Shown: piece after piece, positions 8,737-19,433 of the stretch
How positions within the stretch are numbered: the stretch's first letter is position 1
Layout of the letters: every line of letters begins with the position of its first letter
Source of the DNA: Mesopusillimonas faecipullorum
Lineage (GTDB): Bacteria > Pseudomonadota > Gammaproteobacteria > Burkholderiales > Burkholderiaceae_B
Assembly (NCBI RefSeq): GCF_020539505.1
Contig: NZ_JACDXW010000001.1
Location: 496,001 to 560,000 of the forward strand
Direction: 5' to 3'
DNA length: 64,000 bases
Made by a program: the position numbers and the translations under genes
Notes under the pieces: generated by a model
What the model saw: only the letters and a program-made list of their open reading frames with translations
The model's database searches: none
What the model was told of the DNA's origin: nothing

Positions 8737-9909
8737 TCAGTCAGCCTGCTTACGCAGGAAAGCCGGGATATCGAAGTGATCCATGCCCGCTGTTTCCAGG
8801 GCGCGCACTTGTGCAGAAGCCTGACCGCGGGGGTTGCGGATAACGGCCGGCACATCGGCGTGGCTGAAGTCGTGGCCGCCTACCATCGCAGGCATGTTGT
8901 CCGTGCCTGTACGCAGCTGCTCGGCTGACTGGGGAACCAGCTGAGGACGCGCATTGGCACGGCCCAGGCCCGTTGCCACCACCGTTACACGCAGATTGTC
9001 GCCCATGGCTTCGTCGTAAGCCGTACCGTAAATAACGGTAGCGTCTTCTGCGGCAAAACCACGGATGGTGTCCATGATCTCGCGCGTTTCACGCATTTTC
9101 AGCGTGCGGCTGGAAGTGATGTTCACCAACATACCGCGCGCACCATGCAAGTCCACGCCTTCGAGCAGCGGGCAAGCGATGGCTTGTTCAGCAGCCACAC
9201 GGGCGCGGTCAGCGCCGGCGGCGACGGCTGTGCCCATCATGGCTTGGCCTTGCTCGCTCATGATGGTTTTGACGTCTTCGAAGTCAACGTTAACGTTGCC
9301 TTCGACATTGATGATCTCAGCAATACCCGAGCAAGCATTGTGCAAAACATCATCTGCGGCCTTGAAGCAGTCTTCCTGGGTGGCGTCGTCGTCCATCAGG
9401 TCGTAAAGGTTCTCGTTGAGCACCACGATAAGCGAATGCACGTGTTTGCCCAACTCGGAAATCCCTTCTTCTGCCATGCGCAGGCGCTTGCTACCTTCAA
9501 AAGAGAAGGGTTTGGTCACCACGCCTACAGTCAGAATGCCCAGCTCTTTGGCCACTTCAGCCACGACGGGGCTGGCACCGGTACCCGTACCGCCGCCCAT
9601 GCCTGCCGTGATGAAAACCATGTTGGCGCCGTTGAGCGCAGCACGGATTTCCTCGCGTGCGGTTTCTGCGGCAGCGCGACCTTGCTCGGGCTTGGCGCCA
9701 GCGCCCAGACCCGTACGACCCAGGCGAATCTGTACAGGCGCTTCGCTGCTGGCCAGCGCTTGGCTATCGGTGTTAGCGCAAATGAACTCCACGCCCTGAA
9801 TACCCGAACGAATCATGTGCGAAACGGCATTGCCGCCCGCACCGCCAACGCCCACCACCTTGATCACGGTGCCGTTGGAGTTGGTGTCTAGCATCTCGAA
9901 TTTCATCAT
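8737..9909 (-). CDS. ftsZ: Cell division GTPase FtsZ
   Basis: FtsZ is the tubulin-like GTPase that forms the division ring. The 390-residue product shows the N-terminal KVVGVGGAGGNAV loop, the GTP signature GGGTGTG at about residues 105-111, and the T7-loop region NVNVDFEDVK at about 205-214. The extreme C terminus DIPAFLRKQ is the conserved peptide that binds FtsA, ZipA and MinC. I choose the first ATG of an ATG-ATG pair because GGGAG is 6 nt upstream; the frame stays open 52 codons further but is not FtsZ-like. It follows ftsA after a 163-bp gap containing a 10-bp hairpin. Confidence 0.99.
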   Translation of the reverse strand: MMKFEMLDTNSNGTVIKVVGVGGAGGNAVSHMIRSGIQGVEFICANTDSQALASSEAPVQIRLGRTGLGAGAKPEQGRAAAETAREEIRAALNGANMVFITAGMGGGTGTGASPVVAEVAKELGILTVGVVTKPFSFEGSKRLRMAEEGISELGKHVHSLIVVLNENLYDLMDDDATQEDCFKAADDVLHNACSGIAEIINVEGNVNVDFEDVKTIMSEQGQAMMGTAVAAGADRARVAAEQAIACPLLEGVDLHGARGMLVNITSSRTLKMRETREIMDTIRGFAAEDATVIYGTAYDEAMGDNLRVTVVATGLGRANARPQLVPQSAEQLRTGTDNMPAMVGGHDFSHADVPAVIRNPRGQASAQVRALETAGMDHFDIPAFLRKQAD

Positions 9910-9983
9910 CTTTGACTCCCTCTCATTAACCATAAAACCAAAAATATTGGATCTCCCGTTACTGCAATTTTTCCGGGGACATC

Positions 9984-10020
9984 TCAAGCGGAACGCCAAC
10001 ACGGTTCGCCTTCCGCTTGA
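9984..10020 (-). repeat. Perfect 10-bp inverted repeat in the ftsA-ftsZ spacer
   Basis: Arms tcaagcggaa (9984-9993) and ttccgcttga (10011-10020) are exact reverse complements separated by 17 nt. Transcribed from the minus strand this gives a stable stem about 50 nt after the ftsA stop and 75 nt before ftsZ. It has no T-tract. It is the only sizeable gap inside the fts/mur run, so a role in ftsZ mRNA processing or stability is possible. Confidence 0.6.
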
Positions 10021-10072
10021 AACCTCCCCAGCAGGACGAGTCACCCCGCCCGTCCTGGAAGGCACGAAGGTT

Positions 10073-11299
10073 TTAATTCATGAACCATTCCTTCATGCGT
10101 GCCAGCAGGCTTTTCACACTGCCTGTCTGTTGCGCCACCTTGCGACCGCGCGCCTTTTGCAAGCGCGCTTCGGTCAACAAGCCCATCACCGTTGAGAAGC
10201 GTGGATTACGCATCACATCGGCCAAACTGCCTTCATACGCCGGGACAGCGACTCGCACCGGCTTGAGGAACACATCCTCGGCCAGTTCGACGATGCCCGG
10301 CATCATCGAGGTTCCACCTGTCAGAACAACGCCTGACGAGAGCAGGTCTTCATAGCCGGATTCGCGCACAATCTGCTGCACGAAGGTAAACAACTCTTCG
10401 ACACGGGGTTCTATCACCGCCCCCAAAGCCTGGCGTTTAACATGCCGGTTGGGGCGGTCGCCCAAGCCAGGCACCTCGATGTATTCGTCTGCGCCAACCA
10501 GCACTTGCTTGGCAATACCGTGGCGCAACTTGATCTCTTCAGCATCCGGCGTAGGTGTACGCAGCATCGCAGCGATGTCGCTGGTCACTTGGTCACCCGC
10601 GATAGGGACGACCGCCGTATGGCGTATGGCGCCGCCCGTGTAGATGGCGACATCCGTCGTACCGCCTCCGATATCCACCAGCACCACGCCCAACTCTTTC
10701 TCGTCGGCAGTCAGGCAGGCTTGACTGGAGGCCAGCGGCTGCAGAATGAGGTCTTGCACCTCAAGCCCGCAACGACGCACGCATTTAATGATGTTCTGCA
10801 CCGCGCTGACGGCACCGGTAACGATGTGCACGCGCACTTCCAGGCGCAAACCACTCATGCCTATGGGCTCACGTATATCCTCTTGAGAGTCAACGATGAA
10901 CTCCTGCGTCAGCACATGGAGCACTTGTTGATCGGTGGGGATATTGACGGCCTTGGCCGTTTCGATCACCCGCGCCACATCGCCAGCCGTCACTTCCTTA
11001 TCCTTGACTGCCACCATGCCGCTAGAGTTGAAGCTGGCGATATGGCTACCCGCGATGCCTGTGTAAACTTCGCGGATTTTGCAGTCTGCCATCAACTCAG
11101 CCTCTTCCAGCGCGCGCTGGATGGAGTTGACCGTGGCCTCGATGTTGACCACGACGCCTTTGCGCATGCCCTGCGATTCGTGCTGTCCCAGCCCGATCAC
11201 TTCGAAGCGCCCTTCCGGCAGGCTCTCGGCCACCACGGCCACTACTTTGCTGGTGCCGATATCGAGCGCAACGATCAAATCCTTGATATCTCGGGTCAT
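10073..11299 (-). CDS. ftsA: Cell division protein FtsA
   Basis: FtsA is the actin-like ATPase that tethers FtsZ to the membrane and recruits later divisome proteins. The 408-residue sequence has the actin-fold phosphate-binding segments LIVALDIGTSKV near the N terminus and VLVDIGGGTTDVAIY in the middle, and VVLTGGTSMMPGI. The C terminus ARMKEWFMN is the amphipathic membrane-targeting helix. It begins 6 nt after ftsQ, implying co-transcription; no strong Shine-Dalgarno sequence is visible before its ATG. Confidence 0.99.
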   Translation of the reverse strand: MTRDIKDLIVALDIGTSKVVAVVAESLPEGRFEVIGLGQHESQGMRKGVVVNIEATVNSIQRALEEAELMADCKIREVYTGIAGSHIASFNSSGMVAVKDKEVTAGDVARVIETAKAVNIPTDQQVLHVLTQEFIVDSQEDIREPIGMSGLRLEVRVHIVTGAVSAVQNIIKCVRRCGLEVQDLILQPLASSQACLTADEKELGVVLVDIGGGTTDVAIYTGGAIRHTAVVPIAGDQVTSDIAAMLRTPTPDAEEIKLRHGIAKQVLVGADEYIEVPGLGDRPNRHVKRQALGAVIEPRVEELFTFVQQIVRESGYEDLLSSGVVLTGGTSMMPGIVELAEDVFLKPVRVAVPAYEGSLADVMRNPRFSTVMGLLTEARLQKARGRKVAQQTGSVKSLLARMKEWFMN

Positions 11300-11305
11300 G
11301 ATGTT

Positions 11306-12097
11306 TTATCTGTTGGTAGAAGTAGAGACAGGAGCCAAGGTCACCGCGAAGCCATTGGCATAACGTAAATCGGCACTGCTGACAGCGCGACCATCCAGAC
11401 GACCCGCCAAGGTGGGCCAGCTCTGTACAAAGCGTTGAATACGCGTGGCGAAAGGCAGTGCCCCTGATCGGCCATGCGGGTCTGCCACATCCGCCGCTGG
11501 GTCGCGCCCCAAGTTCAGACGCATGCCATCAGCAAGCTCCACGGACCAGGCATAACGAGGACTCAACGACACCTCGCTTACCCTGAAACTCAAGGGAGCG
11601 AACCAGCGCGCCAGTTCAGCGTAACGTTGCACGACCAGCCGTTCGGAGTTTTCGGGTCCAAAGAAATGCGGCAATTGGGCGTCATCAGCAAGCTCACCCT
11701 GGTTGGCGCGGAACGCCTCGCCCCAGGTATTGATCATCTGGTCTTCATTCCACAAGGCCAGAGGCTGATGCTCTTCGATTTGCACGTGTAGCGTGTTGGG
11801 CCATATTCGCCGCACCTGCACCTGACGAACCCAAGGAACGGTTTCGAACAACTGCCGCACGCTGTCCAGATCAGTGGAAAAGAAGTTGCCCAGTTCTCTG
11901 CCGGCAATCGTCGCACGCACCGTTGTGGGAGAAACATAGTTCAATGTTTCTGCTTGCACAGGCTCAATCTGTATGTGCGTCAACGTAAAGTAAGGACGTT
12001 GCACCACCCACCACACCGCGGCAACGACCAAAGCGCACACGGCCAGCACAGCCAGCATGTTCGCAAGGAAGTTGGTTAGGCGGGGGTCGGAAAACAT
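11306..12097 (-). CDS. ftsQ: Cell division protein FtsQ
   Basis: FtsQ is a bitopic inner-membrane protein that links early and late divisome assembly with FtsB and FtsL. The 263-residue product has a short cytoplasmic tail, a transmembrane helix at about residues 12-30 (NMLAVLAVCALVVAAVWWVV), a POTRA domain beginning with FTLTHIQIE, and a beta domain containing the WPNTLHVQIEEHQPLALWN segment characteristic of FtsQ. It lies 15 nt after ddl and 6 nt before ftsA, the standard order. Confidence 0.97.
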   Translation of the reverse strand: MFSDPRLTNFLANMLAVLAVCALVVAAVWWVVQRPYFTLTHIQIEPVQAETLNYVSPTTVRATIAGRELGNFFSTDLDSVRQLFETVPWVRQVQVRRIWPNTLHVQIEEHQPLALWNEDQMINTWGEAFRANQGELADDAQLPHFFGPENSERLVVQRYAELARWFAPLSFRVSEVSLSPRYAWSVELADGMRLNLGRDPAADVADPHGRSGALPFATRIQRFVQSWPTLAGRLDGRAVSSADLRYANGFAVTLAPVSTSTNR

Positions 12098-12112
12098 GAC
12101 AATGGCTCCGGA

Positions 12113-13057
12113 TCAGATCTCATGACGCCGCACTTTGCAAGCGGCGCCGTCAAGAATGGCCAAACACAGTTCGGTATAGGACAAGCCCGCGCCACGTGCG
12201 CTCATGGGTACCAAGGAATGGGAGGTCATGCCGGGAGAGGTATTCATTTCCAGCAACCAAGGCTGTCCTTGCTCGTCGAGGATGAAATCAGCCCTGCCCC
12301 AACCCTCGCAACCCAGAGCGCGATAAGCCTGCTCTGCCAATTGACGCACGCGCGCTGCCACCCCCTCGTCCAACTCAGCCGGGCATATGTAGCGGGTTTC
12401 GTCCGAGAAATACTTGTTTTCGTAGTCGTAATTGCCTTGCGGGGCGATGATCTCGACGATGGGTAAGGCGTGCGCGCCAGCACCTTTGCCCAGCACGGGC
12501 ACCGTCAGTTCACGGCCACGAATGAATTGCTCGGCGAGCACGACGGGCTCATAGCGCCCAGCCAGGCGATAGGCAGCCGGCAACTGCCCGGCCTCTACCA
12601 CCTTGGTGAGCCCCAGCGTTGATCCTTCATGAGGCGGTTTGACGATCAGCGGCAAACCCAGGGCTTGGGTCAGTCCCGCCAATTCAGCTTCACTCTCAAG
12701 GGCAACATAGGCAGGCGTGGGCAAGCCGGCTTGCAGCCAGACCTTCTTGGTCATGATCTTGTCCATCGCCAAACTGGAGGCCAGCGGACCGCTGCCGGTA
12801 TAGGGGAGCCCCATCATTTCCAGCAGACCCTGCACCGTGCCGTCTTCGCCATAGCGACCATGCAAAACGATGAACACCCTATCGAACCCGGCGGAAAACA
12901 AGTCTTGCAAAGGACGCTCGCCGGTATCGAACAGGTGCACATCCAGCCCGGCTTCGCTTAAGGCTTGATAAACCCCCTGCCCTGACATCAGTGACACTTC
13001 TCGTTCTGCCGAGCGGCCACCGTACAGTATGCCAACGCGCCCATACTTCAATTTCAT
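12113..13057 (-). CDS. ddl: D-alanine--D-alanine ligase
   Basis: Ddl makes the D-Ala-D-Ala dipeptide used by the MurF part of MurE/F. The 314-residue enzyme is an ATP-grasp ligase; the N-terminal [21 protein letters not shown] signature, the central [14 protein letters not shown] block and the C-terminal [18 protein letters not shown] are all typical of the DdlB type, with the ligand-binding NTSPGMT segment intact. Its ATG overlaps the murC stop codon by 4 nt. Confidence 0.98.
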   Translation of the reverse strand: MKLKYGRVGILYGGRSAEREVSLMSGQGVYQALSEAGLDVHLFDTGERPLQDLFSAGFDRVFIVLHGRYGEDGTVQGLLEMMGLPYTGSGPLASSLAMDKIMTKKVWLQAGLPTPAYVALESEAELAGLTQALGLPLIVKPPHEGSTLGLTKVVEAGQLPAAYRLAGRYEPVVLAEQFIRGRELTVPVLGKGAGAHALPIVEIIAPQGNYDYENKYFSDETRYICPAELDEGVAARVRQLAEQAYRALGCEGWGRADFILDEQGQPWLLEMNTSPGMTSHSLVPMSARGAGLSYTELCLAILDGAACKVRRHEI

Positions 13058-14460
13058 GCGCTTTCTCCCAACTGCCCGGCTACCTTGCTAATAGAGCCGG
13101 CCCCCATGACGACGACAACGTCGCCATCTTGGGCAATATTACGAATTGCCGAAGGCAGGTCAGACACGTTCTCTACAAAGACCGGTTCTACCTTGCCTGC
13201 CACGCGCACCGCGCGCGTCAAGGCTCGGCCATCAGCAGCGACCAAAGGCGCCTCTCCAGCGGGAAAGACCTCGGTCAACAACACCGCATCGGCGTTTCCG
13301 AGGACATCCACAAAATCCTCGAAGCAATCACGCGTGCGCGTATAGCGATGAGGTTGGAAAGCCAGCACGATGCGACGCTCAGGCCAAGCGCCTCGCGCGG
13401 CGGCCAAGGTAGCCCGCATTTCTGCCGGATGGTGCCCATAGTCATCCACCAGAGTGAATCGACCCGCGCCTTTTTCCGGGGCGACGTCAAAATCGCCGAC
13501 CAAGGTGAAGCGTCGCCCCACTCCATTGAAAGCCTCCAAGGACTGGGCGATGGCCTCATCAGGGACCCCCACCTCGGTTGCCACCGCAACAGCCGCCAAG
13601 GCATTCAGAACGTTATGGCGCCCAGGCAGATTCAGGCAGATAGATAAAGGCGGTAAATCACCCTCTGACGTACGCCGCAAGACGTCGAAACACATGCGTG
13701 GGCCCTGGGCCCTTACGTTTACAGCCCTGACCGCGGCCGTTTCTTCAAAGCCATAGGAAGTAATGGGGCGCGAAATAAGGGGCAGGATCTCGCGTACGTT
13801 GGCGTCTTCCAGACACACAACGGCGCTGCCATAGAAAGGCAGACGATGAATGAACTCGATAAAAGCGGCTTTCAGACGCTTGACGTCATGACCATAGGTG
13901 TCCATATGGTCAACGTCGATATTGGTGATGACCGCCATCACCGGTAGCAAATTCAGAAATGAAGCGTCAGACTCGTCGGCCTCGACAACGATGTATTCGC
14001 CCTGACCCAAGCGGGCATTGGCGTCAGCCGCCGTCAGTTTCCCGCCTATGACGAAGGTAGGATCCAGGCCGCCAGCCGCCAGGACGCTGGCAATCAGGCT
14101 GGTAGTGGTGGTCTTGCCATGTGTACCGGCCACAGCGATACCGCGCTTCAGACGCATCAGTTCGGCCAACATCAGTGCCCGAGGCACCACCGGCACGCCT
14201 GCGGCACGGGCAGCAATGACTTCGGGATTATCGGCTGCGACGGCAGTGGAAGTGACGATGGCCCCGGCGTTACGCACGTTCGCCGCCTCATGGCCTATAG
14301 CAATGCGCGCGCCCAGACCTTCCAGGCGGCGCGTCGCTGCCGACTCTTGCAAATCGGAGCCACTGATGGTGTAGCCTAGGTTAAGCAGCACTTCGGCAAT
14401 GCCGCTCATGCCGGATCCGCCTATGCCTACAAAATGGATGCTTTGGATACGATGTTTCAT
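13054..14460 (-). CDS. murC: UDP-N-acetylmuramate--L-alanine ligase MurC
   Basis: MurC adds the first amino acid, L-alanine, to UDP-MurNAc in the cytoplasm. The 468-residue sequence has the N-terminal UDP-binding [14 protein letters not shown] loop and the Mur-ligase ATP loop GTHGKTTT at about residues 112-119, followed by the [12 protein letters not shown] and DDYGHHPAE blocks typical of MurC and Mpl. It overlaps murG (upstream) and ddl (downstream) by 4 nt each. A related ligase, mpl, is encoded at 53574. Confidence 0.99.
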   Translation of the reverse strand: MKHRIQSIHFVGIGGSGMSGIAEVLLNLGYTISGSDLQESAATRRLEGLGARIAIGHEAANVRNAGAIVTSTAVAADNPEVIAARAAGVPVVPRALMLAELMRLKRGIAVAGTHGKTTTTSLIASVLAAGGLDPTFVIGGKLTAADANARLGQGEYIVVEADESDASFLNLLPVMAVITNIDVDHMDTYGHDVKRLKAAFIEFIHRLPFYGSAVVCLEDANVREILPLISRPITSYGFEETAAVRAVNVRAQGPRMCFDVLRRTSEGDLPPLSICLNLPGRHNVLNALAAVAVATEVGVPDEAIAQSLEAFNGVGRRFTLVGDFDVAPEKGAGRFTLVDDYGHHPAEMRATLAAARGAWPERRIVLAFQPHRYTRTRDCFEDFVDVLGNADAVLLTEVFPAGEAPLVAADGRALTRAVRVAGKVEPVFVENVSDLPSAIRNIAQDGDVVVVMGAGSISKVAGQLGESA

Positions 14461-15533
14461 AGGGTTCCTCGCGCGACTTGTTCACATGCGTCGGCGATAT
14501 GTTGCGTAGCCTGCGGGCTGGCATGCTGATGCGCATGCTGCGCCACACTGGACAATTCAGCCCGCGTGCGCACTGCCAGCCATTCGGCCAGCCATTGCGG
14601 CGTCAACTCTTTCTGGTCCTGCAGCCAGCCGCCCTGGCAGTCAGTCAGGTAGCGCGCATTGGCGCGCTGGTGATCGTCTATAGCGTGCGGCAAGGGCACG
14701 AATAATGCGGCGACGCCTGCCGCGGCCACCTCGGCCACGGTCATGGCGCCGGCACGGCAAACCAGCAAATCAGCCTGCGCAAGCTCGTAAGGCACGTCCT
14801 CAATAAACTCATGGCAGGCGGCTTGCACGCCCAGACGTTGGTAATCTGCCTGTACGGCTTGCAAATGCTGCGCACCGGTTTGATGCACCACCGCAGGCCG
14901 CAGAGCCGGCGGCAATTGCGCCAAGGCTTCGGGTACGACACGGTTTAAAGGCTGTGCCCCTAGGCTGCCGCCCAGAACCAGCAAACGCAGCGGCCCGGTA
15001 CGCGCGGCGTAGCGCTCTTGTGCCTGACCCAATTGCAAAACCGCCGGTCGTACGGGGTTGCCGACAACCAAAGCACCGGGCAATGCGCCAGGAAAGCCCA
15101 CCAAAACTTTCTGAGCCATCTTCGCCAGCCAGCGATTGGCTGATCCCGCCACGGCATTCTGCTCGTGAATGACGAGGGGCACCCGCTTGATCTTGGCCAT
15201 CAGCCCGGCGGGGAACGCAACATAGCCGCCCATGCCCAACACCACATCCGGTTGGGCTTGACGAAAGGCGACGGAGGCCTGGCTCAAGGCACTCGACAAA
15301 GAGAAAGGCAGCTTCAACAAAGAGACGGCACCCTTGCCGCGCACGCCGGCAAAACGCAAAGGCAATATGTCTATTCCATGCGCTGGTACCAGTTTGCCTT
15401 CCATACGTTCGGGATGCCCCAACCAGACGACGTTCCAACCGCGTGCGCGCATTTCTTCAGCCACTGCCAAGCCAGGCATGATGTGACCGCCGGTTCCCCC
15501 CGCCGCTATCATCAAGGTGCGCTGCGTTTTCAT
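14457..15533 (-). CDS. murG: Lipid II synthase MurG (UDP-GlcNAc transferase)
   Basis: MurG transfers GlcNAc from UDP-GlcNAc to lipid I on the inner face of the cytoplasmic membrane, producing lipid II. The 358-residue GT28 enzyme shows the N-terminal [16 protein letters not shown] loop (about residues 12-27), the [11 protein letters not shown] segment and the donor-binding [24 protein letters not shown] region with a downstream DHQ. It overlaps ftsW and murC by 4 nt each. Confidence 0.99.
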   Translation of the reverse strand: MKTQRTLMIAAGGTGGHIMPGLAVAEEMRARGWNVVWLGHPERMEGKLVPAHGIDILPLRFAGVRGKGAVSLLKLPFSLSSALSQASVAFRQAQPDVVLGMGGYVAFPAGLMAKIKRVPLVIHEQNAVAGSANRWLAKMAQKVLVGFPGALPGALVVGNPVRPAVLQLGQAQERYAARTGPLRLLVLGGSLGAQPLNRVVPEALAQLPPALRPAVVHQTGAQHLQAVQADYQRLGVQAACHEFIEDVPYELAQADLLVCRAGAMTVAEVAAAGVAALFVPLPHAIDDHQRANARYLTDCQGGWLQDQKELTPQWLAEWLAVRTRAELSSVAQHAHQHASPQATQHIADACEQVARGTL

Positions 15534-16723
15534 GTCCGTCGCCCTCGCATCATGTTGCGGTTCTCAAAATCGACACGCAGCAGCAAAGCAATCGCCACCA
15601 GGTTCATCACGATGCCTGAACCGCCATAACTCACCAAGGGCAAGGTCAAGCCTTTGGTGGGCAGCAGACCTACGCAGACACCAATATTGATGAAGGTTTG
15701 CACACCCAGCCACATGGCCACGCCCTGGGCCACCAAGCCATTGAAGATGCGGTCCATGGCGATCGCTTGACGACCGATTTCGAAGGCCCGGCTGATAATG
15801 AAGCCAAACAGCATGAGCAGTGCCAAGACGCCGACAAAGCCCAACTCTTCTCCGATGACGGCGACAATAAAGTCGGTGTGCGCTTCGGGCAAATAATGCA
15901 GTTTCTCGACGCTGGCCCCCAAGCCCACCCCAAACCACTCTCCACGACCCAAAGCAATCAATGAGTGAGAGAGCTGGTAAGCGCTACCGTAGGCGTTATC
16001 GGGATTCCAGGGATCAAGATAAGCAAAGATGCGTTCACGCCGCCAGGGAGAAAGCCAGATCAGCAGCATGAAACTGCCTATCAACACCGCCATGAGGCTG
16101 GAAAACAGCTTGCCGTTTATCCCGCCTATGAACAGTATCCCCACTGCGATAGCCACAATAACGATGAAAGCGCCCAAGTCGGGCTCCATCAGCAATAGCA
16201 CACCCACCAAGCCCAGCGCGCAAGCCATGGGCATGAAACCCCGGAAAAACTTCTGCAGATGCTCTTGCTTGCGCACGGTATAGGCCGACGCAAACAACAG
16301 CATGGAAACCTTCATCAGCTCTGAAGGCTGGAAATTGATGATGCCCAAGGGCAGCCAGCGCCGGGCGCCGTTCACCTCTCGTCCCAAACCAGGTATCAGC
16401 ACAACGATCAGCAGCAATACGCTAAGCAAGAAAAGCGGAACTGCCAGCTTGTGCCACACCTGCATGGGCACACCCAGCACGAAAGCCAGACTGATCACAC
16501 CAATCAGAACAAACACGCCATGGCGCAACACAAAGTAGTAGCGCCCATAGCTTTCGTAACGCGGGCCGTCGGCCAACGCTATGGAAGCTGAATACACCAT
16601 GAGCAAGCCGAACAACACCAGCGTCGTCACAGCAATGACTATGCCCATGTCAAAGCTGGGCATGCTCGTACGCCCTGGACGTACGGCATTGACGCTGGAA
16701 GTCAGGTCGGTGAACAGGCTCAT
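15530..16723 (-). CDS. ftsW: Septal peptidoglycan polymerase FtsW (SEDS)
   Basis: FtsW is the SEDS glycosyltransferase that polymerises lipid II at the septum together with FtsI. The 397-residue protein has about ten transmembrane helices; characteristic elements are GLLMVYSAS in the first helix region, [21 protein letters not shown], the loop [29 protein letters not shown], and the C-terminal [15 protein letters not shown]. The catalytic-loop region is intact. It overlaps murD and murG by 4 nt each. Confidence 0.99.
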   Translation of the reverse strand: MSLFTDLTSSVNAVRPGRTSMPSFDMGIVIAVTTLVLFGLLMVYSASIALADGPRYESYGRYYFVLRHGVFVLIGVISLAFVLGVPMQVWHKLAVPLFLLSVLLLIVVLIPGLGREVNGARRWLPLGIINFQPSELMKVSMLLFASAYTVRKQEHLQKFFRGFMPMACALGLVGVLLLMEPDLGAFIVIVAIAVGILFIGGINGKLFSSLMAVLIGSFMLLIWLSPWRRERIFAYLDPWNPDNAYGSAYQLSHSLIALGRGEWFGVGLGASVEKLHYLPEAHTDFIVAVIGEELGFVGVLALLMLFGFIISRAFEIGRQAIAMDRIFNGLVAQGVAMWLGVQTFINIGVCVGLLPTKGLTLPLVSYGGSGIVMNLVAIALLLRVDFENRNMMRGRRT

Positions 16724-18264
16724 GCAACCTCTCCTCTTTCCAGAGCAAGCTCATGCACGGCGTCGGCAAACACCTGACCGCGATGAGCGTAGTCACGGAA
16801 CATGTCCAAACTGGCGCAAGCAGGCGACAGCAGTACCGCATCACCCGGCTGGGCCAAGGCAAAGGACTGCCGCACGGCCTCTTCCATAGACGCCACCCGT
16901 ACGACGGTCAAAGTCTCTGTCTGCAAAACGGCGGCCAGGGCGTCTTGATCACGCCCCATTAACACCACCGCCCGCGCATGTTGCATCACCAAAGGCGCCA
17001 GGGGAGAGAAGTCCTGGCCTTTGCCCACGCCACCGGCGATGAGCACCACTTTGTGATCCAAGCCATCCAGGGCGGCTTGCGTGGCGCCGACGTTTGTTGC
17101 CTTGCTGTCATCAACAAACGTGACATCATTGATCACCCGCACGAAACGGGTGCGGTGAGGTTCGCCCTCGTAACTACGCAGCGCGCGCAACATATCGCCC
17201 CAAGTCAGGCCAATAGCCTTGCCTAAAGCCAGGGCGGCCAAGGCGTTCAAGGCATTGTGGCGCCCTCGCACGAATAAGGCGTCCGAAGGCATCATGCGCG
17301 TGACTCGCCCAGCTTGCCGTAGTTCGGCCTCGGGTTCAGCACCTTTGCGACGACGTCGCGGCGCTGGGCGCGGCGCGTCCATATCGAGCGCCTCAGCCGC
17401 ACTTAGCCAAGTCAAACCATGGTCGTCTTCAAGCCCCAGATCACCCTCTAGCTCGGGCAAACCTTGCCCGAAACTGCGCACATTGGCTGCGCACAAGTCG
17501 GCGACCATCTCGCGGCACCAGGCGTCGTCGCGATTCAGCACTGCCACCTGCGCCATCGTCAACAGCTGCTGTTTGGCCGCTGCGTAGGCAGACATATCAC
17601 CATGCCAGTCCAGATGATCTTGTGTGACGTTCAAAACGACAGCGGCATCCAGCGCCAGGGAATGCGTAGTGTGCAGCTGGAAGCTGGACAATTCCAGCAC
17701 CCAGACTTGCGGCAATTGTTCTTGCTCAAGCGCACGGCTAAGCGCGGCCAGGGCTGCCGGGCTGATATTGCCTGCGGCCATCGCCGTGGCAGCCGAGGCT
17801 TCGACCAGGGCTCGCACCATGGATGTCACGGTGGTCTTGCCGTTGGTGCCGGTCACTGCCAACACCTTGGGTTGATAGCCTTGCTCGCGCAGATCGCGCA
17901 AGGCCAGTGCGAAAAGCTCGATCTCCCCTTGCACGGCAATGCCGCGCGCTTCAGCCAGGCTTAGCAAGGTGCGCACAGGCTCAGCCAGCGGGGATAAACC
18001 CGGGCTGAGAACTAGGCGCTGCACCCCTTCAAGAGCGGCTTCGCCAAAGTGCTCGACCCCCAACAAAAACTCGGCCTGCTGCCCCGCCGTTTGTAGCTTT
18101 TCGGTCAATGCAGCCAAGCCGCCAGGCTGCTCGCGAGTGTCCAGCACCCGCAAGCGCTCGCCCTGCTGCGCGCACCATAGCGCGGCAGCCACACCGGTTT
18201 CTCCCAGACCTACTATGAGTGTCAAGGCGCCAGTTTCGAAGGAGGGGAAGCGATAGGCAGTCAT
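16720..18264 (-). CDS. murD: UDP-N-acetylmuramoyl-L-alanine--D-glutamate ligase MurD, with internal insert
   Basis: MurD adds D-glutamate to UDP-MurNAc-L-Ala. It has the N-terminal GLGETGVA loop, the ATP loop TGTNGKTT at about residues 138-145 and the C-terminal DDSKATN motif. At 514 residues it is longer than the roughly 440 of E. coli MurD, mainly because of a hydrophilic arginine-rich insert at about residues 293-325 ([11 protein letters not shown] core) before the [12 protein letters not shown] block. The ATG overlaps the mraY stop as ATGA; the open frame runs 28 codons upstream into mraY but that part has no MurD character. Confidence 0.98.
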   Translation of the reverse strand: MTAYRFPSFETGALTLIVGLGETGVAAALWCAQQGERLRVLDTREQPGGLAALTEKLQTAGQQAEFLLGVEHFGEAALEGVQRLVLSPGLSPLAEPVRTLLSLAEARGIAVQGEIELFALALRDLREQGYQPKVLAVTGTNGKTTVTSMVRALVEASAATAMAAGNISPAALAALSRALEQEQLPQVWVLELSSFQLHTTHSLALDAAVVLNVTQDHLDWHGDMSAYAAAKQQLLTMAQVAVLNRDDAWCREMVADLCAANVRSFGQGLPELEGDLGLEDDHGLTWLSAAEALDMDAPRPAPRRRRKGAEPEAELRQAGRVTRMMPSDALFVRGRHNALNALAALALGKAIGLTWGDMLRALRSYEGEPHRTRFVRVINDVTFVDDSKATNVGATQAALDGLDHKVVLIAGGVGKGQDFSPLAPLVMQHARAVVLMGRDQDALAAVLQTETLTVVRVASMEEAVRQSFALAQPGDAVLLSPACASLDMFRDYAHRGQVFADAVHELALERGEVA

Positions 18265-19433
18265 CGTAATTTCAGGGTCGCCAGACCAATCAGAACCAGC
18301 ATCATGCTGATGATCCAAAACCGCACAACAACTTGGGTTTCCTTCCAACCGCCCACCTCGAAGTGGTGATGCAGCGGCGCCATGCGCAGAATTCGTCTTC
18401 CTTCACCGTAACGCTTCTTGGTGTATTTGAAATAGGCCACCTGCATCATGACCGAGAGCGTCTCTGCCACGAATACGCCGCCCATGATGAACAGCACGAT
18501 CTCTTGACGTACGATGACCGCAATGGTGCCCAGCGCTCCGCCCAAAGCCAACGCCCCCACGTCTCCCATGAAGACCTGGGCCGGATAGGCGTTGAACCAC
18601 AGAAAGGCCAAGCCCGCGCCCGCTATGGCCGCACACAGCACCATCACCTCGGAAGCGCCCGGTATATAGGGAAACAGAAGGTATTTTGAGTAATCGACTC
18701 GGCCCACTACGTAGGCAAAAATACCCAAGGCACTGCCCACCATGACCGTGGGCATGATGGCCAGACCATCCAGACCATCAGTCAAGTTGACCGCATTGCT
18801 GGAGCCCACAATGACCATCCAGGTCAGGGCGGCAAACCCGAATACCCCCAAGGGGTAGCTGACGCTTTTGAAAAACGGCACGATCAGGTCGGCACGTTGA
18901 GGCAAGGGCATGGTAAAGCCGCTAAGCACCCAATCGCGAAACAATGGCCAAAGCTCGGCATTAGCCGGGGCCGACACCGCAAAGGTCAGGTAGATGGAGG
19001 CGATGACGCCAATAATGGTTTGGTAGGCAAACTTGCGACGCGAGGACATGCCCTCGGGGTCACGGTGCACGACTTTCTTGTAATCATCCGCCCAGCCTAT
19101 CCAGCCAAACCCGAAAGTCACCAGCAACACCACCCAGACAAAACGGTTGGTCCAATCGGCCCACAGCAAGGTGCTGATACCTATGGACACCAAGATCAGC
19201 GCCCCGCCCATGGTAGGCGTGCCGTTTTTTTGCAGATGGGATTGTGGGCCGTAAGCGCGCACCGCTTGGCCGATTTTCAGCTCGGTAAGTTTGCGGATGA
19301 CGGCTGGACCTGCCACCAAACCTATGATCAAGGCTGTGGCGCAGGCCAGCACCGCACGCAAGGTGATGTACTCCAAAACACCGAAGGCACGGATATGATG
19401 ATCCGAGAGCCAGCGAGCCAGTTCAAGCAACAT
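18261..19433 (-). CDS. mraY: Phospho-MurNAc-pentapeptide translocase MraY
   Basis: MraY attaches phospho-MurNAc-pentapeptide to undecaprenyl phosphate, forming lipid I in the inner membrane. The 390-residue polytopic protein carries the substrate and magnesium motifs of the family: [13 protein letters not shown] (D116, D117, K120), the [10 protein letters not shown] loop and the histidine motif MAPLHHHFE near the C terminus. Its ATG lies 11 nt inside the end of murE/F, so translation of the two is probably coupled. Confidence 0.99.
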   Translation of the reverse strand: MLLELARWLSDHHIRAFGVLEYITLRAVLACATALIIGLVAGPAVIRKLTELKIGQAVRAYGPQSHLQKNGTPTMGGALILVSIGISTLLWADWTNRFVWVVLLVTFGFGWIGWADDYKKVVHRDPEGMSSRRKFAYQTIIGVIASIYLTFAVSAPANAELWPLFRDWVLSGFTMPLPQRADLIVPFFKSVSYPLGVFGFAALTWMVIVGSSNAVNLTDGLDGLAIMPTVMVGSALGIFAYVVGRVDYSKYLLFPYIPGASEVMVLCAAIAGAGLAFLWFNAYPAQVFMGDVGALALGGALGTIAVIVRQEIVLFIMGGVFVAETLSVMMQVAYFKYTKKRYGEGRRILRMAPLHHHFEVGGWKETQVVVRFWIISMMLVLIGLATLKLR

